Translations under genes and position numbers: made by a program
Notes under the pieces: model-generated
Told to the model about the DNA's origin: nothing
Seen by the model: only the letters and a program-made list of their open reading frames with translations
Databases searched by the model: none
Shown: piece after piece, positions 12,292 to 18,392 of the stretch
Position numbering within the stretch: position 1 is the first letter of the stretch
How the letters are laid out: each line of letters opens with the position of its first letter
DNA from: Collinsella sp. CAG:166
Lineage (GTDB): Bacteria; Actinomycetota; Coriobacteriia; Coriobacteriales; Coriobacteriaceae
NCBI GenBank assembly: GCA_000434535.1
Contig: FR878618.1
Span: 1,772 to 20,163, forward strand
DNA: 18,392 nucleotides
Direction: 5' to 3'

Positions 12292-12317
12292 TAGAAACTC
12301 CCATCTCTCTCCACAAA

Positions 12318-12348
12318 CAAGCCGCCCGGGAACGACCCGAGCGGCTTG
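12318..12348 (-). terminator. Terminator-like hairpin in the ldh leader
   Basis: Arms CAAGCCGCCCGGG (12318-12330) and CCCGAGCGGCTTG (12336-12348) pair with one mismatch around a 5-base loop, followed on the minus strand by TTTGTGG. It ends only about 15 bases before the ldh ribosome site, too close for a promoter in between. It may end transcripts from the aminotransferase gene or act as an attenuator for ldh. Confidence 0.5.
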
Positions 12349-12492
12349 CCGTGATCCCAATACATCCAATCGGGACTTTGATTATGCTCCTATTCGCAGC
12401 CAAAAATCGACCGTTTACCGAAATTGTTTGCAGAATTCGTAAAATAACTGCACGAAATCGGTTTCGAGCTATTGACGAGCCAAAAAAGCTTT

Positions 12493-13656
12493 CTAATACA
12501 GGCCCGCCTCGCGAATGGCCTCGACAGCCAAAGCGATCTGGTCGGGCGGCAAGACCAGCGCCATGCGCACGTGCCCCTCACCCGAAGGACCAAAGCTCGC
12601 GCCCGGCGTCACCACAACGCCGGCCTTCTCCATGAGCTCCTCGCAAAACGCCATGGAGTCGGTGCGGCCACCGGGAAGCTTGGCCCACACAAACATAGAG
12701 CCATGCGCGTTGGGGCGCTCCCAGCCCAGGCCCTCGAGACCGTCGCACAGGGCATCGCGGCGCTCCTGGTACTTCAGACGCTGCGCCTCGACCTCATCGC
12801 GCGGACCGTTCAGGCAGGCGATAGCAGCCTTCTGGATCGGGAAGAACATGCCAAAGTCGATCTGGCCGCGCAGCTTGGCAAAGGCAGAGACCACATCCTC
12901 GCGACCGACCAAAAAGCCAATGCGGGCACCGGTGACGTTAAACGACTTGGAAAGCGAGAAGAACTCCACGCCCACCTCGAGCGCACCGGGATACTGCAAA
13001 AAGCTGCCACCCGGCTCGCCGTCGAACACGATGTCGGAGTACGCGTTGTCATGGACGATGAGCAGGTCATGCTCGCGGGCAAAAGCGATGATCTCCTCGT
13101 AGATCTCGGGCGTGCCCACCGAGCCCACCGGGTTCGCGGGCAGCGACACGATCATGTACTTGGCGCGGTCGGCGACCTCGGGATCGATGCCTGCCACGTA
13201 GGGCAGGTAATTGTGCTCGGCAACCAGTGGATAGTACTCGAGCTTGGCGTCGGCAATCTTAGCGCCCGCCTCAAAGACCGGGTAGCACGGATCGGGAACC
13301 AGAATGGTGTCACCCGGATCGAGCAGGGCCAGGCCCAAATGGCCCACGCCCTCCTGCGTGCCGTTGCACGACTGCACCATGGACGGCGTAATGCCCGAAA
13401 CGCCAAAGCGACGCTCATAGTAATCGCACACAGCTTGCTTGAGTTCGGGCAGGTCGCGCAGGGCATACTTCCACATCTCGGGATCTTGGGCTGCTTGCGT
13501 GAGTGCCTCGACCACGTGATTGTACGGCTTAAAGTCGGGCGTGCCCACGCTCATGTTATAAATGGTCTTGCCCTGAGCCTTCAGCGCAAGCAGTTTGTTG
13601 TTGAGCGAGGCGAAGACCTACGCGCCAAAGCGGTCGAGACGCTGCGATGCCTGCAT
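12493..13656 (-). pseudogene. PLP-dependent aminotransferase with in-frame TAG at codon 13
   Basis: The frame encodes a class I/II (fold type I) aminotransferase. Reading through one stop it would be 387 residues, with the PLP-binding lysine K237 in SLSKSFNVTGARIGF, NPVGSVG, VHDNAYSDI and GFLVG. It has a ribosome site (AAAGGTGG) and ATG at 13656. However, codon 13 is TAG (13620-13618), in frame with the family-like sequence on both sides (RLDRFGA, then VFASLNNKLLALK and IYNMSVGTPDF). A restart at ATG 13554 would lose 34 residues, including part of the N-terminal arm, and has no clear ribosome site. So the gene is either disrupted, read through, or a sequencing error is present. Substrate is unknown. 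It is a candidate for the N-acetyl-DAP transaminase only because that activity is otherwise missing here. A GC-rich terminator lies 19 bases upstream of the ATG. Confidence 0.8.
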
Positions 13657-13674
13657 GGTGCCACCTTTCGATAT

Positions 13675-13706
13675 AAAAAACGCGGCGCTCCGACAAGAGC
13701 GCCGCG
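13675..13706 (-). terminator. Intrinsic terminator after nadE and before the aminotransferase
   Basis: CGCGGCGCTC (13681-13690) and GAGCGCCGCG (13697-13706) are a perfect 10-bp stem with a 6-base loop, followed on the minus strand by six T (13680-13675). It is a strong terminator for nadE. Its T-run ends 19 bases from the aminotransferase start codon, so any transcript starting upstream must pass through it. Confidence 0.9.
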
Positions 13707-13717
13707 CGATACGGGCC

Positions 13718-13746
13718 ATCAGATTGCAAAAGTGTAACGCTTGCAA
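13718..13746 (-). promoter_or_regulatory. Weak candidate promoter upstream of the aminotransferase
   Basis: On the minus strand TTGCAA (13746-13741) and TCTGAT (13723-13718) are spaced by 17 bases, each matching 4 of 6 consensus positions. It would start transcription just before the terminator hairpin, making that hairpin an attenuator. The call is weak because hexamers of this quality are common. Confidence 0.25.
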
Positions 13747-13774
13747 CCCCCGCATTGGTTCAATTTGGCCAACC

Positions 13775-15754
13775 TTAGTCAATTGGATTGAGCGCGTCGA
13801 TCTGCGCAAGCCACAAACGCGAGCTGGCGTCACTCGGCATACGCCAATCGCCGCGCGGGCTGAGCGTCACCGAGCCCACCTTGGGACCATCGGGCAGGCA
13901 GCTGCGCTTAAACTGCTGGGCAAAGAAGCGACGATAGAACGTACGCAGCCACGTGTGGACGGTCTTGACGTCGTAGACGCCCTCGAAACTCTTGAGCGCC
14001 ATGCGGTAGATCTTGCCCGGCTCAAAGCCAAAACGCAGCAGGTAGTAGAGGAAGTAGTCGTGCAGCTCGTACGGGCCCACCAAATCCTCGGTCTTCTGTG
14101 CGATCTCGCCATCGCCCGTGGGCGGCAGAAGCTCGGGGGACACCGGCGTATCGAGGATATCGAGCAAGACCTCGGCAATACGCCCGCCAAAGACATCAGC
14201 CGCATAGCGCACCAGATGGCGCACAAGCGTCTTGGGCACGCTCGCGTTGACGGCGTACATGCTCATGTGGTCGCCGTTATAGGTAGCCCAGCCGAGCGCC
14301 AGCTCCGACAGGTCGCCGGTACCGATGACAAAGCCGCCAGCCTGGTTGGCCAGATCCATCAGAATCTGCGTGCGCTCGCGCGCCTGGCTGTTCTCGTAGG
14401 TCACGTCCTGCACGGCCGGATCATGCTCGATATCCTTAAAGTGCTGCTCCACGGCAGCATGGATCGAGACCTCGCGGAAGCTCACACCCAAGTCACGAGC
14501 GAGCGACTCGGCGTTCGACTTGGTGCGATGCGTCGTGCCAAAGCCGGGCATGGACACGGCCGTGATACCGGCGCGCGGCAGCCCCAGTGCATCGAAGGCA
14601 CGCACGGTCACAAGCAGCGCTAGCGTGGAGTCCAAGCCGCCCGAAAGGCCGATGACCGCAGCCTTGGTACCTGTGTGGGCAAGGCGGGTCTTGAGGCCCG
14701 CAGTCTGCAGATCGAGGATCGTCTCGCAGCGCTCGGCCAAGTCGCCGTGGTCGGCCGGCACGAAGGGCGCGCGGGGGAAAACGCGGTCGATATCGCAGGC
14801 ATCGCGCAGGACAGGTTCTTCGGCCAGTACGCCCTCAAACGAAAACTCAACGGCCGTGGCCTCCGGCGCATCGTCGGTGCGCGTCCACGTCGTCGAGCGA
14901 CGGCGCTCGGCAACCAGACGGTCAAGGTCAACGTCGGCGATGGCCATATCGCAGGTAAGCAGTTTGGTCGCGGCGAGCTTGGAGCCGTTTTCGTAGACGA
15001 GGTTCTCGCCCGCAAAGACCATGTCGGTCGTGGACTCGCCCTCGCTCGCGTCCGCGTAGGCATAGGCACAGTACAGGCGCGCGCTCTGGTTGGAAATGAG
15101 GCTGCGGCGGTAATCCGCCTTACCGATAATCTCGTCCGAAGCCGACGGATTGAGGATCACCGTCGCACCGGCAAGCGCCATCTCGGTCGAAGGGGGCGCC
15201 GGCACCCACAGGTCCTCGCAGACCTCAACGCCCAGCACCATATCCTCGGCACCCTCATCACAGCAGCGGTAGACAAGTCCCGAACCCAGCGGAACCGGAC
15301 CCTGACCGGCAAACTCGACCCACACGGGATCCGCAGGCGCCGGAGCAAACCAGCGGCGCTCGTAGAACTCGCCATAGTTGGGCAGATACTTCTTGGCCGT
15401 GAGGCCCAAAAGCTCGCCCGCACAGCACACGGCGGCACAGTTGTAAATATTCTCGGCAACTGCAACGGGAAGACCGATGGTAAAGACAATCGGCAGCTCA
15501 CGGGTTTCATCGAGAACATGTGCCAGCGCGGTCTCGCAGGCATGCAGCAGCGTGCGGTTATGGAACAGGTCGGCCGCGGTATAGCCGGTCAGATTAAGCT
15601 CGGGCAAAACCAGAGCACGAACGCCGCGCTCGGTAGCCTCGCGAACAGCCGCCAGCGCAACCTCGGCATTGCCCTCGACATCGGCAACGCGAATCCGCGG
15701 CGACGCCGCCGCCACACGTAAAAAGCCGTCAGACTGAGAAAGGTGAAGATTCAT
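13775..15754 (-). CDS. nadE: Glutamine-dependent NAD+ synthetase
   Basis: This two-domain, 659-residue enzyme makes NAD from nicotinate adenine dinucleotide, using ATP and ammonia released from glutamine. The N-terminal nitrilase-type glutaminase domain carries the Glu-Lys-Cys triad: E52 in LPELNLTGY, lysine 121 or 122 in TAKKYLPNY, and C179 in VEVCEDLW. The C-terminal synthetase domain carries the P-loop SGGLDS (371-376), the MPGFGTTHRTKSNAESLA segment, NSQARERTQILMDLAN and GTGDLSELALGW. Length matches the fused, glutamine-using family rather than the short ammonia-only form. Start ATG 15754 has GGGAG about 8 bases upstream. ATG 15781 has no ribosome site. It is transcribed alone on the minus strand, divergent from the membrane protein gene at 15958, and ends before a strong terminator. 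Confidence 0.96.
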   Translation of the reverse strand: MNLHLSQSDGFLRVAAASPRIRVADVEGNAEVALAAVREATERGVRALVLPELNLTGYTAADLFHNRTLLHACETALAHVLDETRELPIVFTIGLPVAVAENIYNCAAVCCAGELLGLTAKKYLPNYGEFYERRWFAPAPADPVWVEFAGQGPVPLGSGLVYRCCDEGAEDMVLGVEVCEDLWVPAPPSTEMALAGATVILNPSASDEIIGKADYRRSLISNQSARLYCAYAYADASEGESTTDMVFAGENLVYENGSKLAATKLLTCDMAIADVDLDRLVAERRRSTTWTRTDDAPEATAVEFSFEGVLAEEPVLRDACDIDRVFPRAPFVPADHGDLAERCETILDLQTAGLKTRLAHTGTKAAVIGLSGGLDSTLALLVTVRAFDALGLPRAGITAVSMPGFGTTHRTKSNAESLARDLGVSFREVSIHAAVEQHFKDIEHDPAVQDVTYENSQARERTQILMDLANQAGGFVIGTGDLSELALGWATYNGDHMSMYAVNASVPKTLVRHLVRYAADVFGGRIAEVLLDILDTPVSPELLPPTGDGEIAQKTEDLVGPYELHDYFLYYLLRFGFEPGKIYRMALKSFEGVYDVKTVHTWLRTFYRRFFAQQFKRSCLPDGPKVGSVTLSPRGDWRMPSDASSRLWLAQIDALNPID

Positions 15755-15957
15755 AAGAATGCTCCCGTGCGTAGACGCCATTCACAACAATTAGCAAGCT
15801 CTATTGTAGTTCAACCGCCGGGTGCAACCGCATCCCACCAACTTGGTGAGCTATTGATGAGTTGATGGTATCTGTTAAATGTCACGTACGATTCACATCT
15901 GGTGGGTACCCTGATGGCTACACGAAACGAAGCAGATTTACACCGGGAGGACCCCGT

Positions 15958-16920
15958 ATGACAACCAAGTACACCGACGCGCCGCGTACACGCGTCATGA
16001 CTCCCGCCGCACTGAACAACGGCGTTCACGAAAACCATTCCATCGGCCAGACCATGGCCATCGCGCCCAAAAAGGGCCTGTTCGACGACATTTCCATTCC
16101 CCAGATCATCGCCGGCGCCGCAGCTGCCGCCACGAGCGTGGCGCTTGCTTCAAAGATCGGCATTGCCGGCTCGGTGATTGGTGCCGCTGTGAGCTCAGTC
16201 ATCACCGTTGTGTCCTCGCAGGTCTATCGCCACTTTATCTCCGCCAGCGCCGAAGCAATCAAGGGCACGCATGCCGCTGTCGACTACCCTGCCGGCGCCT
16301 ACGAGCCCGTTGAGCCGGATGTCGAGGAGCACCTAGGTGGCGCCGCGACCACGCAGGAGATGCGCCAGGTTGCGGGACGCGCGACCACGGCGCGTGTCGC
16401 CCCCAACAGCCTGCGCGCCAAGGCGGCGGCAGAGCGCAGCCAGACGCAAAAGAAGGTTATCGTCTTCTCGATCGCCATCGCCATCGTCGCGGTCATCGCC
16501 TGCGCCGGCGCCATCCTTATCACCACCGCCGGCGAGGGTCTGGGCGAGCGCCCCGAGCCAATCCTTTCGTCGCGCACGACGGAGAGTGATGCAAATGGCA
16601 ACACCCAGTCGCAAGACCAGCAGGCACAGACGGACGGCGCGCAAGACAGTTCTACCTCTACCGATTCGTCCTCGAACACCCAAAACCAATCGCAAGGCAC
16701 CGATTCCTCTACGGCCAACAGTGGCACGCCGTCCGGCACGACCGACTCAAGCCAAACGACTGACGGTTCACAGCCGAGCACGGGCGGCCAGACGAGCGAC
16801 ACCACGTCGGGAACGGGCTCAGCAGACAGCAGCAACACCAACGGCTCGAACAGCTCCAGCGGAACCGCGTCCGGCACGGCATCTGACAACTCGAGCCAAG
16901 GCACGGCATCGGGCAACTAA
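15958..16920 (+). CDS. Membrane protein with low-complexity Ser/Thr/Gly tail, unknown function
   Basis: The product is 320 residues and I do not recognise its family. Residues 1-45 are polar. Residues 47-90 are Ala/Gly-rich and hydrophobic (AAAAATSVALA, GIAGSVIGAAVSSV), like a glycine-zipper membrane region. Residues 91-164 are polar with an acidic patch (EPVEPDVEEH) and then basic and alanine-rich. Residues 166-190 (VIVFSIAIAIVAVIACAGAIL) form a clear membrane helix after two lysines. Residues about 203-320 are almost only Ser, Thr, Gly, Asn, Gln, Ala and Asp, a disordered tail probably outside the cell. There is no LPXTG anchor. Start ATG 15958 has GGGAGG seven bases upstream. The frame begins earlier at 15862 but the added part lacks a ribosome site. 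A GC-rich hairpin follows the gene. Confidence 0.8.
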   Translation: MTTKYTDAPRTRVMTPAALNNGVHENHSIGQTMAIAPKKGLFDDISIPQIIAGAAAAATSVALASKIGIAGSVIGAAVSSVITVVSSQVYRHFISASAEAIKGTHAAVDYPAGAYEPVEPDVEEHLGGAATTQEMRQVAGRATTARVAPNSLRAKAAAERSQTQKKVIVFSIAIAIVAVIACAGAILITTAGEGLGERPEPILSSRTTESDANGNTQSQDQQAQTDGAQDSSTSTDSSSNTQNQSQGTDSSTANSGTPSGTTDSSQTTDGSQPSTGGQTSDTTSGTGSADSSNTNGSNSSSGTASGTASDNSSQGTASGN

Positions 16921-16954
16921 GCACATTTGCCTCTCATAGATAACCGACCTGTAC

Positions 16955-16988
16955 AACGGGCGCGAATCGAAAGCGGTTCGCGCCCGTT
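16955..16988 (+). terminator. Hairpin terminator after the membrane protein gene
   Basis: AACGGGCGCGAA (16955-16966) and its reverse complement (16977-16988) form a perfect 12-bp stem with a 10-base loop, followed by only a short T-run (about three). It probably terminates or stabilises the upstream transcript. Confidence 0.65.
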
Positions 16989-17003
16989 TGCCTTGGGCGC
17001 CGC

Positions 17004-17048
17004 CATGGCGAACGCCATGCGATGGTAAGATGCTTTACATATGTAAAG
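17004..17048 (+). promoter_or_regulatory. Promoter and operator candidates upstream of the two-domain gene
   Basis: Two palindromes lie in the 60 bases before the gene. CATGGCG-AA-CGCCATG (17004-17019) is perfect with 7-bp arms. CTTTACATATGTAAAG (17033-17048) is a perfect 16-bp palindrome that ends right at the ribosome site. Between them is TGGTAAGAT (17023-17031), an extended -10-like sequence that would place the transcript start within the second palindrome. A repressor bound there would block transcription. No -35 box is evident. Confidence 0.4.
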
Positions 17049-17060
17049 AGGAGATTTGCC

Positions 17061-18362
17061 ATGAGCAAGACAATAGTTAGGCCCACGCTTTCGCTGGGCA
17101 ACCACATCTATCTGTATCGCCTGCTGCGCGATGCGATTGGATGCGGCAAGCAAACGTTTATGACGCAAGTCGAGGAGGCGCTCGCCGCCGGCGACATGAC
17201 CGCTTATGACCTGGGCTTTGAGTCCACGCGCGAGCTGCTCGAGGAGCTCAACGACTGCATTAAGCTGACCGTCTTCAAGGGCGGACGCCTGTATGCCACC
17301 GTCATCGCCAACGAGGCATGGGACGCAGCGCTTGCCAAGGGCGAGGACAAGCCCAAGGCCACCAAGGGCGCCAAGCAGTCCTACAAAAAGAAGAAACGCG
17401 GTGAGAAGGACCTCAAGGCCGTGCGTCCCAAGCACGTTAAGCGTCCCGAGCCCGAAGCCATGGTTGAAGCCGCGCCGGAACCCGAGCCCGAGACAGAGAT
17501 CGAAGTCGCTATTGAGGTAACGGCAGAAGCCGAAACCGAAATCGCCGCCATGACCGATCCCAAAGTCATATCCAAGCAGGAAGCCACTGTGGAGCTCAAC
17601 GAGGCTCCCAAGTCGACAACCGAAGAAGCTGCTGACCAAACCGAGACGCCTGCGTTCCAAAACAGCGATGTCTTTGGCAACGAGGCCGAAGACGATCAGT
17701 CCGACGAGCCCGACGATCAAGACGCTTCCGAGTCGACGCCGGAGCCCGAGACGCCGCAGCCCGCTATCTCGCTCACGGTCGTCTATGACCCCGAGAACGC
17801 CAACGCCGGCATCACCACCATGGCATCCACGCCCATCGAGGTAAAGCCGAGCGTCGAGAATCAGAGCGCTCCGCAAGTCGAGCTCGACACCGCGACCGCA
17901 GACGCACCCGCTATCGTCGAGACTGCAGATTCCGCGGCGATGCCGAAAGTGGGCATCGAATCAGTGCTCGGCACCGAACCCGTGCCCGTCGTCGAAGTGA
18001 CGCCCGTCAATGAGCAGGCCTCCGCACCGGCGATGGTACCGGCCCCCGCACCCGCAGCACCGACCATCCCCGAGGACTTCCCCGTCGATTTCGCAACCGA
18101 GGTCTTCTGCCCCGGCCCGTTGCTACACCAGCTGTCGACCTATCTCCCCTACGGCGCCGACACGCTCGGCATCATCGGCGAGTACTACTGGATCGCCCGC
18201 GAGCGCGGTACCATCGAGGCCGCGCGAAACCGCGCAAGCTTCCCCCTGCGCTACACGCAGGCCGGCGAGCGCCGCGAGGTTACCGTGCGCATCCGCCGCA
18301 ACACCACCGGTGGCCTCGGAGCCACCTGGGCCATCGACAAAGTCGAAGAACCAAACGAATAG
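17061..18362 (+). CDS. Two-domain protein with long acidic linker, unknown function
   Basis: The 433-residue protein has a compact N-terminal region (residues 1-95), a disordered middle and a compact C-terminal region (about 345-433). The N-terminal region (YDLGFESTRELLEEL, LTVFKGGRLYATV) reads like a small winged-helix domain and is faintly reminiscent of OST-HTH/LOTUS RNA-binding domains. That similarity is a guess by eye. Next comes a basic patch (residues 100-130, KQSYKKKKRGEKD and PKHVKRPEP), suited to nucleic-acid binding, then about 210 residues rich in Glu, Pro, Ala and Thr. The C-terminal region (DFATEVFCPGPLLHQLSTYLPYGADTLGIIGEYYW, shown in part) looks folded and ends in a basic stretch of Arg residues. 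Start ATG 17061 has AGAGGAG about 7 bases upstream. No membrane helix or signal peptide is visible, so it is probably cytoplasmic. The gene stands alone between a hairpin and the window end. Confidence 0.8.
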   Translation: MSKTIVRPTLSLGNHIYLYRLLRDAIGCGKQTFMTQVEEALAAGDMTAYDLGFESTRELLEELNDCIKLTVFKGGRLYATVIANEAWDAALAKGEDKPKATKGAKQSYKKKKRGEKDLKAVRPKHVKRPEPEAMVEAAPEPEPETEIEVAIEVTAEAETEIAAMTDPKVISKQEATVELNEAPKSTTEEAADQTETPAFQNSDVFGNEAEDDQSDEPDDQDASESTPEPETPQPAISLTVVYDPENANAGITTMASTPIEVKPSVENQSAPQVELDTATADAPAIVETADSAAMPKVGIESVLGTEPVPVVEVTPVNEQASAPAMVPAPAPAAPTIPEDFPVDFATEVFCPGPLLHQLSTYLPYGADTLGIIGEYYWIARERGTIEAARNRASFPLRYTQAGERREVTVRIRRNTTGGLGATWAIDKVEEPNE

Positions 18363-18392
18363 CAAAACGCGGCGAACGTCACAAAACGTTCA

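Noticed and set aside
11293..12294. 333-residue plus-strand open frame opposite ldh
   Set aside because: It mirrors the codons of a typical lactate dehydrogenase and lacks a ribosome site.
13618..13620. TAG read as pyrrolysine or selenocysteine-like recoding
   Set aside because: Aminotransferases of this type do not use it, selenocysteine uses TGA, and no pylT or methylamine gene is in the window. Simple mutation or sequencing error is more likely.
12472..13737. 421-residue plus-strand open frame opposite the aminotransferase
   Set aside because: Its existence over a damaged gene is tempting, but it has no family-like motifs and no ribosome site. The minus strand has the PLP motif.
16600..16916. 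CRISPR or tandem repeat array in the Ser/Thr/Gly-coding region
   Set aside because: The repeats are short, irregular and follow the codons of a low-complexity protein tail. There is no constant repeat or spacer length.
18374..18391. Terminator after the last gene (GAACGT and ACGTTC arms)
   Set aside because: The arms are only 6 bp and the window ends at once, so a T-run cannot be seen. It is too weak to list as a feature.

Overview
This window looks like chromosomal DNA from a GC-rich gut actinobacterium of the class Coriobacteriia, most likely Collinsella or a close relative. That placement is an inference from base composition, gene content (acetylated-intermediate lysine pathway, glutamine-dependent NAD synthetase, L-lactate dehydrogenase, Mbeg1-like lipase) and protein style. 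No rRNA marker is present and no database could be searched.

Left part (1-3300, all minus strand): a signalling and stress cluster. In transcription order it holds a HigB toxin and HigA antitoxin, a small membrane protein, a Tat-type lipoprotein, a small HTH regulator, and a Ser/Thr protein kinase that runs off the left edge. The lipoprotein leader can fold into a long hairpin that contains its ribosome binding site.

Lysine block (3314-8681): an M20 amidohydrolase (minus) is divergent from a lysine-riboswitch-controlled operon (plus). The operon encodes a LysA-DapA in-frame fusion, DapB and DapH. Together these give most of the acetyl-type diaminopimelate/lysine pathway. The M20 enzyme is a candidate N-acetyl-diaminopimelate deacetylase, and the PLP aminotransferase at 12.5-13.7 kb is a weaker candidate for the transaminase step. 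DapF, aspartokinase and Asd are not in the window. The operon is followed by a perfect hairpin, a 100-bp element with 20-bp terminal inverted repeats, and a bidirectional terminator.

Middle (8937-13656, minus): a 37-kDa-type nucleoid-associated protein, a DUF2974/Mbeg1-like lipase flanked by inverted copies of a 30-nt repeat, L-lactate dehydrogenase, and an aminotransferase gene interrupted by an in-frame TAG at codon 13. The lactate dehydrogenase and aminotransferase genes both have terminator-like hairpins just in front of their ribosome binding sites.

Right part (13775-18392): glutamine-dependent NAD synthetase (minus), then two plus-strand genes of unknown function. One is a membrane protein with a low-complexity Ser/Thr/Gly tail. 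The other has two compact ends joined by a long acidic linker and is preceded by two palindromes. No rRNA, tRNA, CRISPR array, transposase or prophage gene was seen.
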